The translations under genes were made by a program, and so were the position numbers. A stretch of DNA of 55,566 nt, from contig CAMHMJ010000021.1 of assembly GCA_946186185.1 (NCBI GenBank), positions 1 through 55,566 on the forward strand, in the 5' to 3' direction. The notes beneath the pieces are model-generated. The model made no database searches, was not told where the DNA came from, and saw nothing but the letters and a program-made list of their open reading frames with translations. Source of the DNA: an uncultured Treponema sp. (GTDB lineage Bacteria > Spirochaetota > Spirochaetia > Treponematales > Treponemataceae). Shown in pieces: positions 32,674 to 41,277 of this stretch (within the stretch, counting starts at the first letter, position 1; every line of letters starts with the position of its first letter).

Positions 32674-34935
32674 GTGATTCTAAAAAAGTCTTGGCTTGAA
32701 AAGGCGGTGAAAATCGTCCTTTCGGGTGCTTTGGTCGCAGGGTTGTCTGGTTTGGCTTCCTGCTCGAATGGTTCGCTGGGTTCTGATGAACTGGAAATTT
32801 TTACTTCGGATGTATCGGAGTCGGTTACAAGAAATGCTGTTGCCAGTTCTTCTGATAAGTCCGGTGTTATGCTTCAGGGATTTAACTGGTCCAGTGCAAG
32901 TTCTTCAAAAGACTGGTACAGAACGATGCTTAATAAGGCAGGGGATATCAAGGATAATTTTGATTATGTCTGGTTCCCGCCGCCGTCAGTTTCTACCAGC
33001 AATGAAGGATACCTTCCTACTCAGTTGAATAATTTGAATTCAAATTACGGTTCTGAAACTGAGCTGAAAAATGTAATCAATTCAATTAAGCCTGCAAAAG
33101 CAATTGCAGATGTTGTTATAAATCACCGCTGCGGTTCAACGGACTGGGGCGATTTTACCAATCCAAGGTGGAACGCAGATTTCTATTCAATCTGCCGTGA
33201 TGATGAAGGATTCTCTGGTTCGCCTAAAATGGCAGCTTCCGGAAATCGTGGAAACTATGATACTGGTGAAGGATATTCTGCAGGCCGCGACCTTGATCAT
33301 ACTAATTATGATGTTCAGAACGGTATTGTTACCTGGATGAACACTGTTCTTAAAAATGCAGGTTTTGTTGGCTGGCGTTATGACTTTGTAAAGGGTTACG
33401 ACGGCTACTATGTTGGAAAATACAATAACAATACCAGTGCAGAATTTTCTGTAGGTGAATACTGGCCGACAGACGGTTTTAATCCAAGTTATTCCGCTAA
33501 CTGGAGTAACGAAATCATGAACTGGATTAACCGTACTTCTGCCGGCGGATATACTACCCGCGCATTTGACTTTGTACTTAAAGGCAACCTGAACTACGCC
33601 TTTGGTTACAAGGGAAACGAAGGCTGCTGGGATATGACTCGTCTTGCTGATTCAAACAATATTTTCAGACGGGCTCCGGCTTATGCGGTTACTTTTGTTG
33701 ATAACCACGATACTGGTTCTACACAGCAGCACTGGCCGATTGATGAAGGTGATATTGGTCCGGCATATGCATTCATCCTTACTCATCCGGGATATCCGTG
33801 TGTTGCATGGCAGCATTATTTTACAGGAAGCGGAAGCCAGTATATTGGCGGAAGAACTGTAAGCGGAACAAGCAAAACCATGAAGCAGCATATCGATCAG
33901 TTGATTTCTATCCGAAAGTCAAACGGGGTTGAATATGACAGCGCAATCAGCGTTCTTTATTCTTCAAGAACACTGTATGCTGCAAAAATTACAGGAACAA
34001 ATGGCAGCATCATTGTAAAAATTGGTGGTGATAATTATTCTCCTTCTGACAGTTCTTACAAGGTTGTTTATTCCGGAACTAACTTCTGCGTATGGAGCAA
34101 TATGAACAGTGGCTCAGGAAGCGGAACTGGAACAGGTGGCTCGACTGGCGGAAGTACAGGGGGTTCAACTGGTGGTTCTACTGGTGGAAGCGGTTCTGGA
34201 AGCAGCACAACAACTGCAAAATATCGTCTTGCGGTTGCTGTAAATCCTGGCTACAACTACGGAGTTTACTTTACCGGTTCATTCAATGAAGGTGCAAACT
34301 GGACAAAGGCTGTTCGCGGAACTTATTCAAGCTCTCTTGGCGGATGGTATGTTGAAGTAAACGCCGGAAGCAATTTTGAATGGAAGTACATGGTTGGAAA
34401 GTACAGTCTGGGATCTGAAATCAGTACATCTACAAGCGGCCTTACATGGCAGAGCGGAAGTAACTATACTGCAGCTCAGGCAACTTTGATTTCTGAAGGA
34501 AATTCAGGCTCAGGTAGCGGTTCGTCTGGAAGTGGATCTTCCAGCGGCAGCGGAACTGGTGGTTCAACCGGTTCTGGAAGCGGCACGGGTACTGGTTCCG
34601 GCTCAACAGGCGGAAGCACTGGAGGTTCTTCGGGCAGTACAACAACTACTACAAAGGTAACACTCAGTGCTACTTACAATGCAGGAAGCGGAAACGCAAT
34701 TTACTTTACAGGAACCTTTGATGAAGGAAAAACCTGGACAAAAGCCGTGCGCGGTACCTGGACAAGTGGAAATGTATGGAAAGCAACTGTAACGGTTCCT
34801 GATTCTGGTTCGTTCCAGTGGAAGGTGTTGAAAGGCTCTTACAACAAGGGTCAAACTACTTCTACTTCGGGATTGACCTGGGAATCTGGAAGCAATCATA
34901 CACAGGGTACCACATCTATCAGGCCGTCGTTTTAG
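32674..34935 (+). CDS. Surface alpha-amylase lipoprotein, GH13 with two repeated C-terminal modules
   Basis: A protein of 753 aa. A lipoprotein signal ends at the Cys of GLASC. The GH13 catalytic domain (about 60-475) has ADVVINHR, GWRYDFVKGY (nucleophile Asp), VGEYW (acid/base Glu) and FVDNHDTGSTQ (third Asp), and resembles subfamily 6. Two similar modules follow (near 510-605 and 660-750), each with Y-N-x-G-x-x-V/I-Y-F-T-G-x-F-x-E-G-x-x-W-T-K-A-V-R-G-T, likely starch binding, joined by Gly/Ser/Thr linkers. It would degrade starch at the cell surface. The start is GTG 32674, with TTGGAGG just upstream; a TTG at 32662 lies inside that ribosome site. Confidence 0.92.
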   Translation: MILKKSWLEKAVKIVLSGALVAGLSGLASCSNGSLGSDELEIFTSDVSESVTRNAVASSSDKSGVMLQGFNWSSASSSKDWYRTMLNKAGDIKDNFDYVWFPPPSVSTSNEGYLPTQLNNLNSNYGSETELKNVINSIKPAKAIADVVINHRCGSTDWGDFTNPRWNADFYSICRDDEGFSGSPKMAASGNRGNYDTGEGYSAGRDLDHTNYDVQNGIVTWMNTVLKNAGFVGWRYDFVKGYDGYYVGKYNNNTSAEFSVGEYWPTDGFNPSYSANWSNEIMNWINRTSAGGYTTRAFDFVLKGNLNYAFGYKGNEGCWDMTRLADSNNIFRRAPAYAVTFVDNHDTGSTQQHWPIDEGDIGPAYAFILTHPGYPCVAWQHYFTGSGSQYIGGRTVSGTSKTMKQHIDQLISIRKSNGVEYDSAISVLYSSRTLYAAKITGTNGSIIVKIGGDNYSPSDSSYKVVYSGTNFCVWSNMNSGSGSGTGTGGSTGGSTGGSTGGSTGGSGSGSSTTTAKYRLAVAVNPGYNYGVYFTGSFNEGANWTKAVRGTYSSSLGGWYVEVNAGSNFEWKYMVGKYSLGSEISTSTSGLTWQSGSNYTAAQATLISEGNSGSGSGSSGSGSSSGSGTGGSTGSGSGTGTGSGSTGGSTGGSSGSTTTTTKVTLSATYNAGSGNAIYFTGTFDEGKTWTKAVRGTWTSGNVWKATVTVPDSGSFQWKVLKGSYNKGQTTSTSGLTWESGSNHTQGTTSIRPSF

Positions 34936-34995
34936 TTTTGTGGGAAAATAAGGTGCTGGAAAGCGTAGTTTTTCAGCACGAGTAAAATAAGGGGG

Positions 34996-35035
34996 AAGCC
35001 CGGTTTTCTGGAAACGGAAAACCGGGCTTTTTTTT
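34996..35035 (+). terminator. Rho-independent terminator of the amylase gene
   Basis: AAGCCCGGTTTTC (34996-35008) and GAAAACCGGGCTT (35017-35029) form a perfect 13-bp stem with an 8-nt loop, followed by T residues. Confidence 0.95.
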
Positions 35036-35067
35036 GTGAGGGAAGAGAAATTTAGGTTGAAGTAAGG

Positions 35068-35202
35068 GTCACGCCCGGGATGCGGAGGGGGCGAGGCTTG
35101 CCGAGGCGTGGCGCGACTGAGGACTGAGGGACGAAGGCGGGGCACCGAGGGGCGGTTAGACCCCGAAGCCTGGAGCAAGCCCGTGGGAAGAAAAGCCGGC
35201 GC
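35068..35202 (-). repeat. GC-rich interspersed repeat, copy B (inverted relative to copy A)
   Basis: The reverse complement of this segment aligns with 11221-11351 along its length, sharing the block CGGGCTTGCTCC, the block CTAACCGCC-CTCGGT and the terminal CCCCCTCCGCATCCCGGGC. Much richer in GC than the flanking DNA. It fills most of the spacer between the amylase terminator and the response regulator gene. Confidence 0.8.
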
Positions 35203-35249
35203 AAAAAAAGTTGTATCACATTATTGAAAATTCAATTATAATAACTCTT

Positions 35250-36008
35250 ATGTATGATATGATTTTTCTTTCAGATAACGATTATTACGACAAATCGATT
35301 AAGAGTTACATCTGCACTAATTATTCTGTTGTGGATGCCCCTTTTGACGGTACTGAAATTTCAAAAATTATGCAGAAAAACACAATCCGCCTTATAATTG
35401 CGTGGATTGATGAAATTCGGGGTGCGGCCTCGGTGGAGCTTAGGCGTCTGATAAAGTATACCAAGGACGTGCATTTTTGCCTGCTTGGAGAACACGATAA
35501 ATGCCGTGAGCTGATGGATTCAATGAATAATCCCCTTGTCCACGGTATCGATATACCGATTTCCATTACTAAGTTTGTAGATAATTTTACATACATCGTT
35601 GAAAATTTTGTTGGAACTGAACATCTGGATATGACGAATGCGGCGCGGAAAAAGCATGTCCTTCTGGTGGATGATGATCCGGTTTGCCTTAGAAATATGA
35701 TGAACTGGCTGAAGATTTTTTACAAGGTTTCGGTGACCAAGAGCGGTGCGGACTGTCTGAAATTTCTGGAGACCAAGCTTCCGGATCTGATTCTTCTGGA
35801 TTACGAGATGCCGGAGATGAACGGAATACAGACTCTGGAAAAAATCAGGCTGATTCCCTATTGCAACGAGATTCCGGTTGTATTTTTGACGGGAGTTTCG
35901 GATATGAACAAGGTGAAGGAAGCTCTGGCACACAAGCCCCAGGGATACATTCTGAAAAATACGGAACGCACGGAATTTGTGAACAAGGTGAATGCGGTTT
36001 TGCATTAA
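35250..36008 (+). CDS. Response regulator with a degenerate N-terminal and a complete C-terminal receiver
   Basis: A protein of 252 aa. The C-terminal half (about 133-252) is a complete receiver: LLVDDD acidic pocket, LILLDYEMPEMNG phospho-Asp, FLTG switch Thr and ILKN Lys. The N-terminal half (1-130) has a similar alternating strand-helix pattern but lacks the acidic pocket and is probably a pseudo-receiver. No output domain is present, so it should signal by protein contact. No histidine kinase is next to it; the EAL proteins in the window are possible partners but that is a guess. ATG 35250 lies 7 nt after TATAAT (35237-35242), with no Shine-Dalgarno. birA follows after 19 bp. Confidence 0.82.
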   Translation: MYDMIFLSDNDYYDKSIKSYICTNYSVVDAPFDGTEISKIMQKNTIRLIIAWIDEIRGAASVELRRLIKYTKDVHFCLLGEHDKCRELMDSMNNPLVHGIDIPISITKFVDNFTYIVENFVGTEHLDMTNAARKKHVLLVDDDPVCLRNMMNWLKIFYKVSVTKSGADCLKFLETKLPDLILLDYEMPEMNGIQTLEKIRLIPYCNEIPVVFLTGVSDMNKVKEALAHKPQGYILKNTERTEFVNKVNAVLH

Positions 36009-36027
36009 TGTAATGTGGGCGTTTTAG

Positions 36028-37293
36028 ATGAAAACTAAGGATAAAATTTGTTCGATTCTCATGAAAAATCCGGGGGAAAGTGTTTCCGGGGAAAAGCTGG
36101 CTGAAGAGTGTGGTGTCAGCAGGGCGGCTGTCTGGAAAGCGGTGAACGCTTTGCGGCTTGACGGTTTTGAAATTGAAGGAACCACCAACGGCGGCTACAG
36201 GCTTTTGGGGAATGCGGATTTTATATCAGAAGAGACGATTCGCTCGGATCTGAAGGAAGCGGCCGTGGATTTACAACAGACCCACGATTTTTCTGAGATT
36301 GGTTCGTTACCAGCATGCGGCGATTTATTTGGGGCGAATGGTTTATCCGGGGCTTGTGAGTCCTGGAAAATACAGGTGTTCCCGGAGATAGATTCCACTA
36401 ATTCTTACGCCAAAAGGCTTTTGTCTGAAGCGGGGAGCCTGCGGGATGAGCGGGGTGAGCTTACTGAGAGTGGAAAGCTGCTGAATAATTCGATATATGT
36501 TGCAGAAAAGCAGACGGCGGGTCGGGGCCGGCTTGGAAGAACCTTTTATTCTCCGAAAAAGAACGGTGTTTATCTTTCCATGATTTATGCGCCGGCGGGT
36601 GGAATTAAAAACCCTGCACTGATTACGGCCTTTGCAGCGGTTGCAGTAAAACGGGCAATAAAACGGCTTGTTAATCTTGATGTACAGATAAAATGGATAA
36701 ACGATATATTTTTTAGCGGAAAAAAGCTTTGCGGAATTCTTGCAGAAGGGATTACCAATTTTGAGACTGGAACCATTGAGGCGGCGGTTATCGGAATCGG
36801 TGTGAACGTTTTTTCAGATTTTGGTGATGAAATTCCGGAAGAGCAGAGAAAAATTGTAACCAGCATTCAGGAATGCCTGATTGAACGAGAAAGCGAATAT
36901 GAAGGCAGGCGCGAAAATGTGCGGGAAAACCAGGGGAATGCTGCGGAAGCCGGCGCAGGAGCATTTTATGAAGAAGGGGCGGCTTTATCCCGAAGTAAGC
37001 TTGTCTCAATGATTGTACTTGAGTTTTTTACCATTATGGAGCAGGTTTTCGGTGAAAGCAGCGAAAGTCATAAAACAGATGAAATTATTCAGGAATATCG
37101 GGAAGCTTCGTTTTTAATCGGGAAGGAAATTGTTGTGCATCCGATAGCGGGAAGCATGCGTGACTGTTATAAGGCGAAGGTTCTGGATGTTGATGAAAAC
37201 GCTTCCCTGGTGGTACTTCTGGCGGATGGCAGTAAGCGGATCCTTTCTTCTGGTGAAGTGAGCATTGGTTCCAGTTTTGTAGAAGCTAATTAG
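36028..37293 (+). CDS. birA: Biotin-[acetyl-CoA-carboxylase] ligase and biotin repressor
   Basis: A protein of 421 aa. Residues 1-60 form a winged helix-turn-helix (SGEKLAEECGVSRAAVWKAVNAL, then EGTTNGGYRLL). The ligase domain follows with IDSTNSYAK, AEKQTAGRGRLGR (biotinoyl-AMP loop), KWINDIFF and KKLCGILAE, and a C-terminal SH3-like domain. Usual length is about 320; two extra low-complexity stretches (near 80-110 and 280-325) account for the difference. It attaches biotin to carboxylase carrier proteins and, in class II enzymes like this, represses biotin genes. The convergent bioYMN transporter next door has a BirA-type operator, so it is the expected regulator. Confidence 0.94.
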   Translation: MKTKDKICSILMKNPGESVSGEKLAEECGVSRAAVWKAVNALRLDGFEIEGTTNGGYRLLGNADFISEETIRSDLKEAAVDLQQTHDFSEIGSLPACGDLFGANGLSGACESWKIQVFPEIDSTNSYAKRLLSEAGSLRDERGELTESGKLLNNSIYVAEKQTAGRGRLGRTFYSPKKNGVYLSMIYAPAGGIKNPALITAFAAVAVKRAIKRLVNLDVQIKWINDIFFSGKKLCGILAEGITNFETGTIEAAVIGIGVNVFSDFGDEIPEEQRKIVTSIQECLIERESEYEGRRENVRENQGNAAEAGAGAFYEEGAALSRSKLVSMIVLEFFTIMEQVFGESSESHKTDEIIQEYREASFLIGKEIVVHPIAGSMRDCYKAKVLDVDENASLVVLLADGSKRILSSGEVSIGSSFVEAN

Positions 37294-37325
37294 GCGGAAG
37301 ATATTTTTGGTTGGCGGAAGTGCAG

Positions 37326-37386
37326 GCGCTCTGACAGGCAATTGGCTGATGTAAGAGGAAGCGCTCTGACAGGCAGTTAGTTGGTG
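37326..37386. repeat. Short imperfect direct repeat between birA and bioN
   Basis: Two 26-bp units at 37326-37351 and 37361-37386 begin GCGCTCTGACAGGCA and differ at four positions, with a 35-bp period. The spacer 37294-37403 holds nothing else I can identify. Confidence 0.6.
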
Positions 37387-37403
37387 CCAGCCAGATAACA
37401 GTT

Positions 37404-38207
37404 TTAATTTCTTATCTGAAGGGCGCGGGTCAGTGACCATGCTTTCTTCATTCCAACAGAAAAGAGTGCGGGGAAAATCGTTGCATACATCTTCAGGTTT
37501 TTCTTGCCTCCCCGGGCAAGCCAGGCTTTTTGCAAGTCGTGGAAGATGCGGGAAATCATGGGGATAAAATTTACGAACATAAAAAGGCTGTCGGTAAAGC
37601 GGGTTGTTGTGGTGCGGGTAATTTTTCTTTCTAGAAATGCGATTCCTGAACGAATCTGAAGGGAAGAAGTTGTTTTGTATAAAAGCGAAGAGGCTTGAAG
37701 CAGGGCAAAAAGCCGCGAAAACATAAAAAGCAGATTTTTCTGAGTTTGAATAAATTCCTTTGAGCAGAAGACCTGATAAAAAAGGCTGGTCATTGTAAGC
37801 GGCTGGGGTTGTGGTCTCTGTAATGCTTCTGTCATTTTTTCTGCAGTGATTTGTTCGAGATGCTGAGCAGACAGAGATTGCGCAGATGCAGAATAAAATT
37901 CGTTCAGAATTGCGGTCATCTGGTTAATGCCGTTTATAAGCTGGAAGAGTTCCAGAAGAATTAAGTATAAAAAAACTGGTTTTAAGTCTTTAATTTGTTC
38001 CTGTATGGATATTCCGGCATAAAGCGCAAGCAGAAACTGAATGACTAAAAGACAGATTGAGAACGACGGTGGTAACAGAAAAACGGCGAGGCTTAAAACA
38101 GGGACTACCAGTAATTTTATAGCGGCCGGTACTTGGTGGACAAGAGAAGTTCCAGGATGAAAAGAGAAAAAATATGATGTGGAGGATTTATTATTCAGGT
38201 GTGCCAT
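37404..38207 (-). CDS. bioN: Energy-coupling factor transmembrane protein of the biotin transporter
   Basis: A protein of 267 aa with an EcfT architecture: hydrophobic segments near 28-60, 70-95 and in the middle, and the cytoplasmic coupling helix with the Ala-Arg-Gly motif in KAWLARGGKKNL. EcfT links the S-component BioY to the ATPase. The ATG is 7 nt after the bioM stop, so translation is coupled. The loop between residues about 105 and 150 is longer and more polar than usual. Assignment to biotin rests on the gene order bioY-bioM-bioN and the operator. Confidence 0.82.
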   Translation of the reverse strand: MAHLNNKSSTSYFFSFHPGTSLVHQVPAAIKLLVVPVLSLAVFLLPPSFSICLLVIQFLLALYAGISIQEQIKDLKPVFLYLILLELFQLINGINQMTAILNEFYSASAQSLSAQHLEQITAEKMTEALQRPQPQPLTMTSLFYQVFCSKEFIQTQKNLLFMFSRLFALLQASSLLYKTTSSLQIRSGIAFLERKITRTTTTRFTDSLFMFVNFIPMISRIFHDLQKAWLARGGKKNLKMYATIFPALFSVGMKKAWSLTRALQIRN

Positions 38208-38214
38208 CTATTTT

Positions 38215-38979
38215 TTACCAGAGCAAATCCTTTAGTGAATCATATGACTGGAACGGATTCCTGATGTTCCAGTTTTCCAGTTTTTCAGGCTGCTCAAGAG
38301 CTTTTTGAGGACTGTCGTCGAAAACCTTGTTTCCACGGAAGAGAACGATAAAGCGGTCAGCCAGAGCAAGACATTTTTCAATTTCGTGGGTAAGAATTAC
38401 AACGGTTTTTCCGTCTTTTTTTAATTCGCTAATCAAGGCGTTTACCTGTTTTACGCCGGTAAAATCCAGGTTTGCATAAGGTTCGTCAAGTATTATGACC
38501 GGTTTTTCCATTGCAAGCATGCAGGCAACGGCAAGCCGCCGTTTTTCTCCGCCTGAAAGAAATCTGGCCGGAAAATCTGCTTTTTGTGACAGACCGGTTT
38601 TATTAAGGGCATTTTCAACGGCGGCCTGTATTTCTTCTTTTGAGCGTCCCTGATTCTTTGGTCCAAAAGCAATATCTTCCCGGGGTGTTTCTCCAAGAAT
38701 TTGGGTTTCCGCCTCTTGAAAAACAAGGCCGACAGGGTTTTGCGGCCCGTCCTTTTTGGAGGACGAAGCCTCTGTTTTTTCAAGGTCAAAAATTATTTCG
38801 CCGGCATCCTGTGTTTCTAACCCGGCAAGGATAGAAACGAGCACGCTTTTTCCGGAGCCGTTTTCTCCGCCTATCACTGTACAACAGCCTTCCGGGATGG
38901 AAAGGCTCACATTGTTCAGGGCGGTAACTGTTCCAGAAAAAGTTGTAAATGTTTTGGACAGATTTTTTACTTCAATCAT
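38215..38979 (-). CDS. bioM: Energy-coupling factor ATPase of the biotin transporter
   Basis: A protein of 254 aa. ABC ATPase motifs: Walker A GGENGSGKS (about residue 36), Q-loop LVFQEAE, signature LSGGEKRRL, Walker B VIILDEPYANLD and switch His in LTHEIEK. It powers biotin uptake through BioN and BioY. The ATG overlaps the bioY stop by 4 nt (ATGA), and bioN follows after 7 nt, so the three are one operon. Confidence 0.92.
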   Translation of the reverse strand: MIEVKNLSKTFTTFSGTVTALNNVSLSIPEGCCTVIGGENGSGKSVLVSILAGLETQDAGEIIFDLEKTEASSSKKDGPQNPVGLVFQEAETQILGETPREDIAFGPKNQGRSKEEIQAAVENALNKTGLSQKADFPARFLSGGEKRRLAVACMLAMEKPVIILDEPYANLDFTGVKQVNALISELKKDGKTVVILTHEIEKCLALADRFIVLFRGNKVFDDSPQKALEQPEKLENWNIRNPFQSYDSLKDLLW

Positions 38980-39593
38980 TTTTCAGTTTCCGGATTTATC
39001 TGCAAATATTGTGCACAAAGAGGGCGGACTTTTAATGCCACAGGAACAAACACGGCGATTTTGATCAAATCTCCGGGAATAAAAGGAAGAAGGCAGGTTG
39101 TGAGGGTAAAGGAAAGAACGCTGCTTCCCTCTGCAATTTTGGAGTTCGCCGTTGCCCAGTGTGCGAACCAGAGAAGACCTGGGATGTACATTACGGCTGC
39201 TCCGCACAAAAAGGCGAGAGAAATGCGGAGTGTGTTTTTTAAGGACGGCTGTTTTTCGGTGACATGGGGCTTTCCTGCAATTAAACCGGCAAGAACTGCG
39301 GCCAAAAGATAACCAAGCAGAAAACCTCCGGTTGGACCAGCCCATACGCCAAGACCTCCGGTTCCGCCTGAATATACAGGAAGACCAATAAGTCCGGCAG
39401 CCAGGAAAAGAGCGGTTGGAGCGCCGGCATAAATTCCGCCAAAAACAATGCCTGAAAAAACGCAAAGGATATTTTGAAACACAATGGGTACCGGCCCCAG
39501 AGGAATGCGGATGAAAGCGCCGAAGGAAATGATTGCGGCAAACAATGCAATAAAAGATGAGCGAAGAAGTGCTTTATTTTTTGAATTATTCAT
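38976..39593 (-). CDS. bioY: Biotin-binding S-component BioY
   Basis: A protein of 205 aa with about six membrane segments and the BioY signature GPTGGFLLGYL (about residue 75), close to the normal length of 180-200. It captures biotin for the ECF transporter. I chose ATG 39593; the frame is open further upstream but that part contains the BirA operator and so should not be coding. No good Shine-Dalgarno is seen. It is the first gene of bioY-bioM-bioN, divergent from nothing and facing the metY terminator. Confidence 0.94.
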   Translation of the reverse strand: MNNSKNKALLRSSFIALFAAIISFGAFIRIPLGPVPIVFQNILCVFSGIVFGGIYAGAPTALFLAAGLIGLPVYSGGTGGLGVWAGPTGGFLLGYLLAAVLAGLIAGKPHVTEKQPSLKNTLRISLAFLCGAAVMYIPGLLWFAHWATANSKIAEGSSVLSFTLTTCLLPFIPGDLIKIAVFVPVALKVRPLCAQYLQINPETEK

Positions 39594-39624
39594 AATGAGG
39601 TGAGTGTAGCGAAAATTAAAAGTA

Positions 39625-39656
39625 TTGTAAACCATATATTTTGTTTTGGTTGACAA
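39625..39656. promoter_or_regulatory. BirA operator upstream of bioYMN
   Basis: TTGTAAACC (39625-39633), 14-bp spacer, GGTTGACAA (39648-39656). The known BirA site is TTGTAAACC with a 14-16 bp spacer and GGTTTACAA, so there is one mismatch. The proximal half overlaps a possible -10 (TACAAT, minus strand 39629-39624), the right position for repression when biotin is plentiful. Confidence 0.85.
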
Positions 39657-39739
39657 TTAAAGAAAGAGAACGGAGAACTTAAATATAAAATAAAGCCCTT
39701 GGTGGAGATTATGATAAATTATATTGGAATACATAGTTA

Positions 39740-39790
39740 AAAAAAACGGTGGCCAGTTTACTTCCCGAAGAAGTTCTGAACCACCGTTAT
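39740..39790 (-). terminator. Rho-independent terminator of the metY-like gene
   Basis: Minus strand: AACGGTGG (about 39788-39781) pairs with CCACCGTT (39752-39745), followed by a run of T residues (the A run at 39739-39746 on the plus strand). Confidence 0.8.
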
Positions 39791-39807
39791 ATTCATAAAA
39801 GTTTTTT

Positions 39808-41094
39808 TTAGATTTTATCGAAAGCCTGTGACAAATCTACGATGATATCTTCGTAGTGTTCTGTTCCGATACTCAAGCGGATTGTGCTCTGGCTGATTCC
39901 CTGATCTGCAAGCTCTGCATCTGTAAGCTGGCTGTGGGTTGTACTTGCCGGGTGAATTACAAGAGATTTTACATCTGCAACATTTGCAAGGAGGCTGAAG
40001 ATTTTAAGGTTATCGATGAACTTCCATGCAGCTTCTTTTCCCCCTTTAATTTCAAATGTGAAAATTGAAGCGCCGCCGTTCGGGAAGTATTTCTGGTAAA
40101 GTGCGTGATCCGGATGGTCTGCAATTGAAGGGTGATTTACCTTAGAAACCTTCGGATGATTTTTAAGGAATTCAACAACTTTCTTTGTGTTTTCAACATG
40201 TCGGTCTAAGCGGAGAGAAAGTGTTTCTGTTCCCTGAAGAAGAAGGAATGCGTTGAACGGGCTGATTGCGGCACCTTCATCGCGGAGAAGAATTGCGCGG
40301 ATGTAGGTAACGAAAGCTGCCGGTCCAACTGCGTCTGCAAAGGAAATTCCGTGGTAGCTTGGGTTTGGCTCTGCGATTGGAGCGTATTTTCCGCTCTTTT
40401 TCCAGTCGAACTTTCCGCTGTCAACGATGATTCCACCGAGGGTGGTTCCGTGTCCGCCGATGAACTTTGTTGCAGAGTGAACTACAACGTCTGCTCCGTG
40501 CTCAAATGGGCGGATAAGGTATGGAGTTCCGAAGGTGTTGTCAACAACAACAGGAAGTCCGTGTTTATGTGCAAGTGCTGAAAGAGCATCCAGATCAGGA
40601 ATATCGCTGTTTGGATTTCCAAGTGTTTCAAGGTACAAAGCCTTTGTGTTCGGACGGATAGCTGCTTCAACTTCCTTGAGATTGTGTGCATCAACGAAGG
40701 TTGTTTCTACTCCGAACTGGCTTAATGTGTGTGCCAGAAGGTTGTATGAACCACCGTAGATTGTTTTCTGAGCAACGATGTGATCACCTTTCTGGGCAAG
40801 TGCCTGAATTGTATAAGTGATTGCTGCGGCACCAGAGGCAACTGCAAGAGCAGCAACTCCACCTTCAAGTGCGGCAATTCGCTTTTCCAAAACATCCTGA
40901 GTTGAATTAGTCAGGCGTCCGTAAATGTTTCCTGCATCACGAAGGCCGAATCTGTCTGCGGCGTGCTGTGAATTGTGGAAAACGTAAGATGTTGTCTGAT
41001 AGATTGGAACGGCACGGCTGTCTGTAGTAGGATCTGCCTGTTCCTGTCCAACGTGTAACTGTAATGTTTCAAAGTGAAGTTTAGTTTCTGCCAT
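39808..41094 (-). CDS. metY: O-acetylhomoserine sulfhydrylase (PLP-dependent)
   Basis: A protein of 428 aa of the Cys/Met metabolism PLP family, at the length typical of MetY rather than the shorter MetB/MetC. Motifs: PIYQTTSYVF, NIYGRLTNSTQ, ASGAAA, ETLGNP and VVDNTFGTPYLI, with the PLP Lys in HSATKFIGGHG. It makes homocysteine directly from O-acetylhomoserine and sulfide, which MetH (7242) would then methylate. AGAGAGGT lies 7 nt before the ATG. It has its own promoter flanked by two matching operators and a terminator, so it is a single-gene unit under specific control. A close PLP relative with other substrate specificity cannot be excluded. Confidence 0.9.
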   Translation of the reverse strand: MAETKLHFETLQLHVGQEQADPTTDSRAVPIYQTTSYVFHNSQHAADRFGLRDAGNIYGRLTNSTQDVLEKRIAALEGGVAALAVASGAAAITYTIQALAQKGDHIVAQKTIYGGSYNLLAHTLSQFGVETTFVDAHNLKEVEAAIRPNTKALYLETLGNPNSDIPDLDALSALAHKHGLPVVVDNTFGTPYLIRPFEHGADVVVHSATKFIGGHGTTLGGIIVDSGKFDWKKSGKYAPIAEPNPSYHGISFADAVGPAAFVTYIRAILLRDEGAAISPFNAFLLLQGTETLSLRLDRHVENTKKVVEFLKNHPKVSKVNHPSIADHPDHALYQKYFPNGGASIFTFEIKGGKEAAWKFIDNLKIFSLLANVADVKSLVIHPASTTHSQLTDAELADQGISQSTIRLSIGTEHYEDIIVDLSQAFDKI

Positions 41095-41111
41095 AGTTTT
41101 TACCTCTCTAA

Positions 41112-41168
41112 TACCTATTAAGATGATAGGTAATACTACAATGAATAAACCTACTATGTCAATAGGTA
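41112..41168 (-). promoter_or_regulatory. metY promoter with two matching operators
   Basis: Minus strand promoter: perfect TTGACA (41162-41157), 18-bp spacer, TAGTAT (41138-41133). Two 21-bp inverted repeats of the form (T/A)ACCTA(T/C)-N7-ATAGGTA lie at 41112-41132 (downstream of the -10) and 41148-41168 (overlapping the -35), centres 36 bp apart. This looks like a repressor pair; the arms do not match a SAM riboswitch or a regulator site I can name with confidence. Confidence 0.7.
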
Positions 41169-41277
41169 ATGAAAAAAAAGTGAAAAAATTTGATTTTTTT
41201 TATTGGAAAAATGTTTATTTCGGGTTATCTTTACACGGGTTTTTTTCCTATTAATCTGCAAAAGTCATGGAGGAAAT

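Noticed and set aside
34603..35178. Minus-strand ORF of 191 aa opposite the amylase 3' end and repeat B
   Set aside because: It is composed of the reverse strand of a Gly/Ser linker and GC-rich repeat, has no ribosome site, and crosses a strong terminator.
39594..39656. Upstream extension of bioY to a TTG at 39656
   Set aside because: The extension covers the BirA operator and has no ribosome site; ATG 39593 gives the normal BioY length.
39657..39807. Search for further biotin or SAM riboswitch elements around bioY and metY
   Set aside because: Only the BirA site, the paired inverted repeats and a terminator were found; no SAM, TPP or cobalamin riboswitch pattern is visible at metY, thiN or metH.
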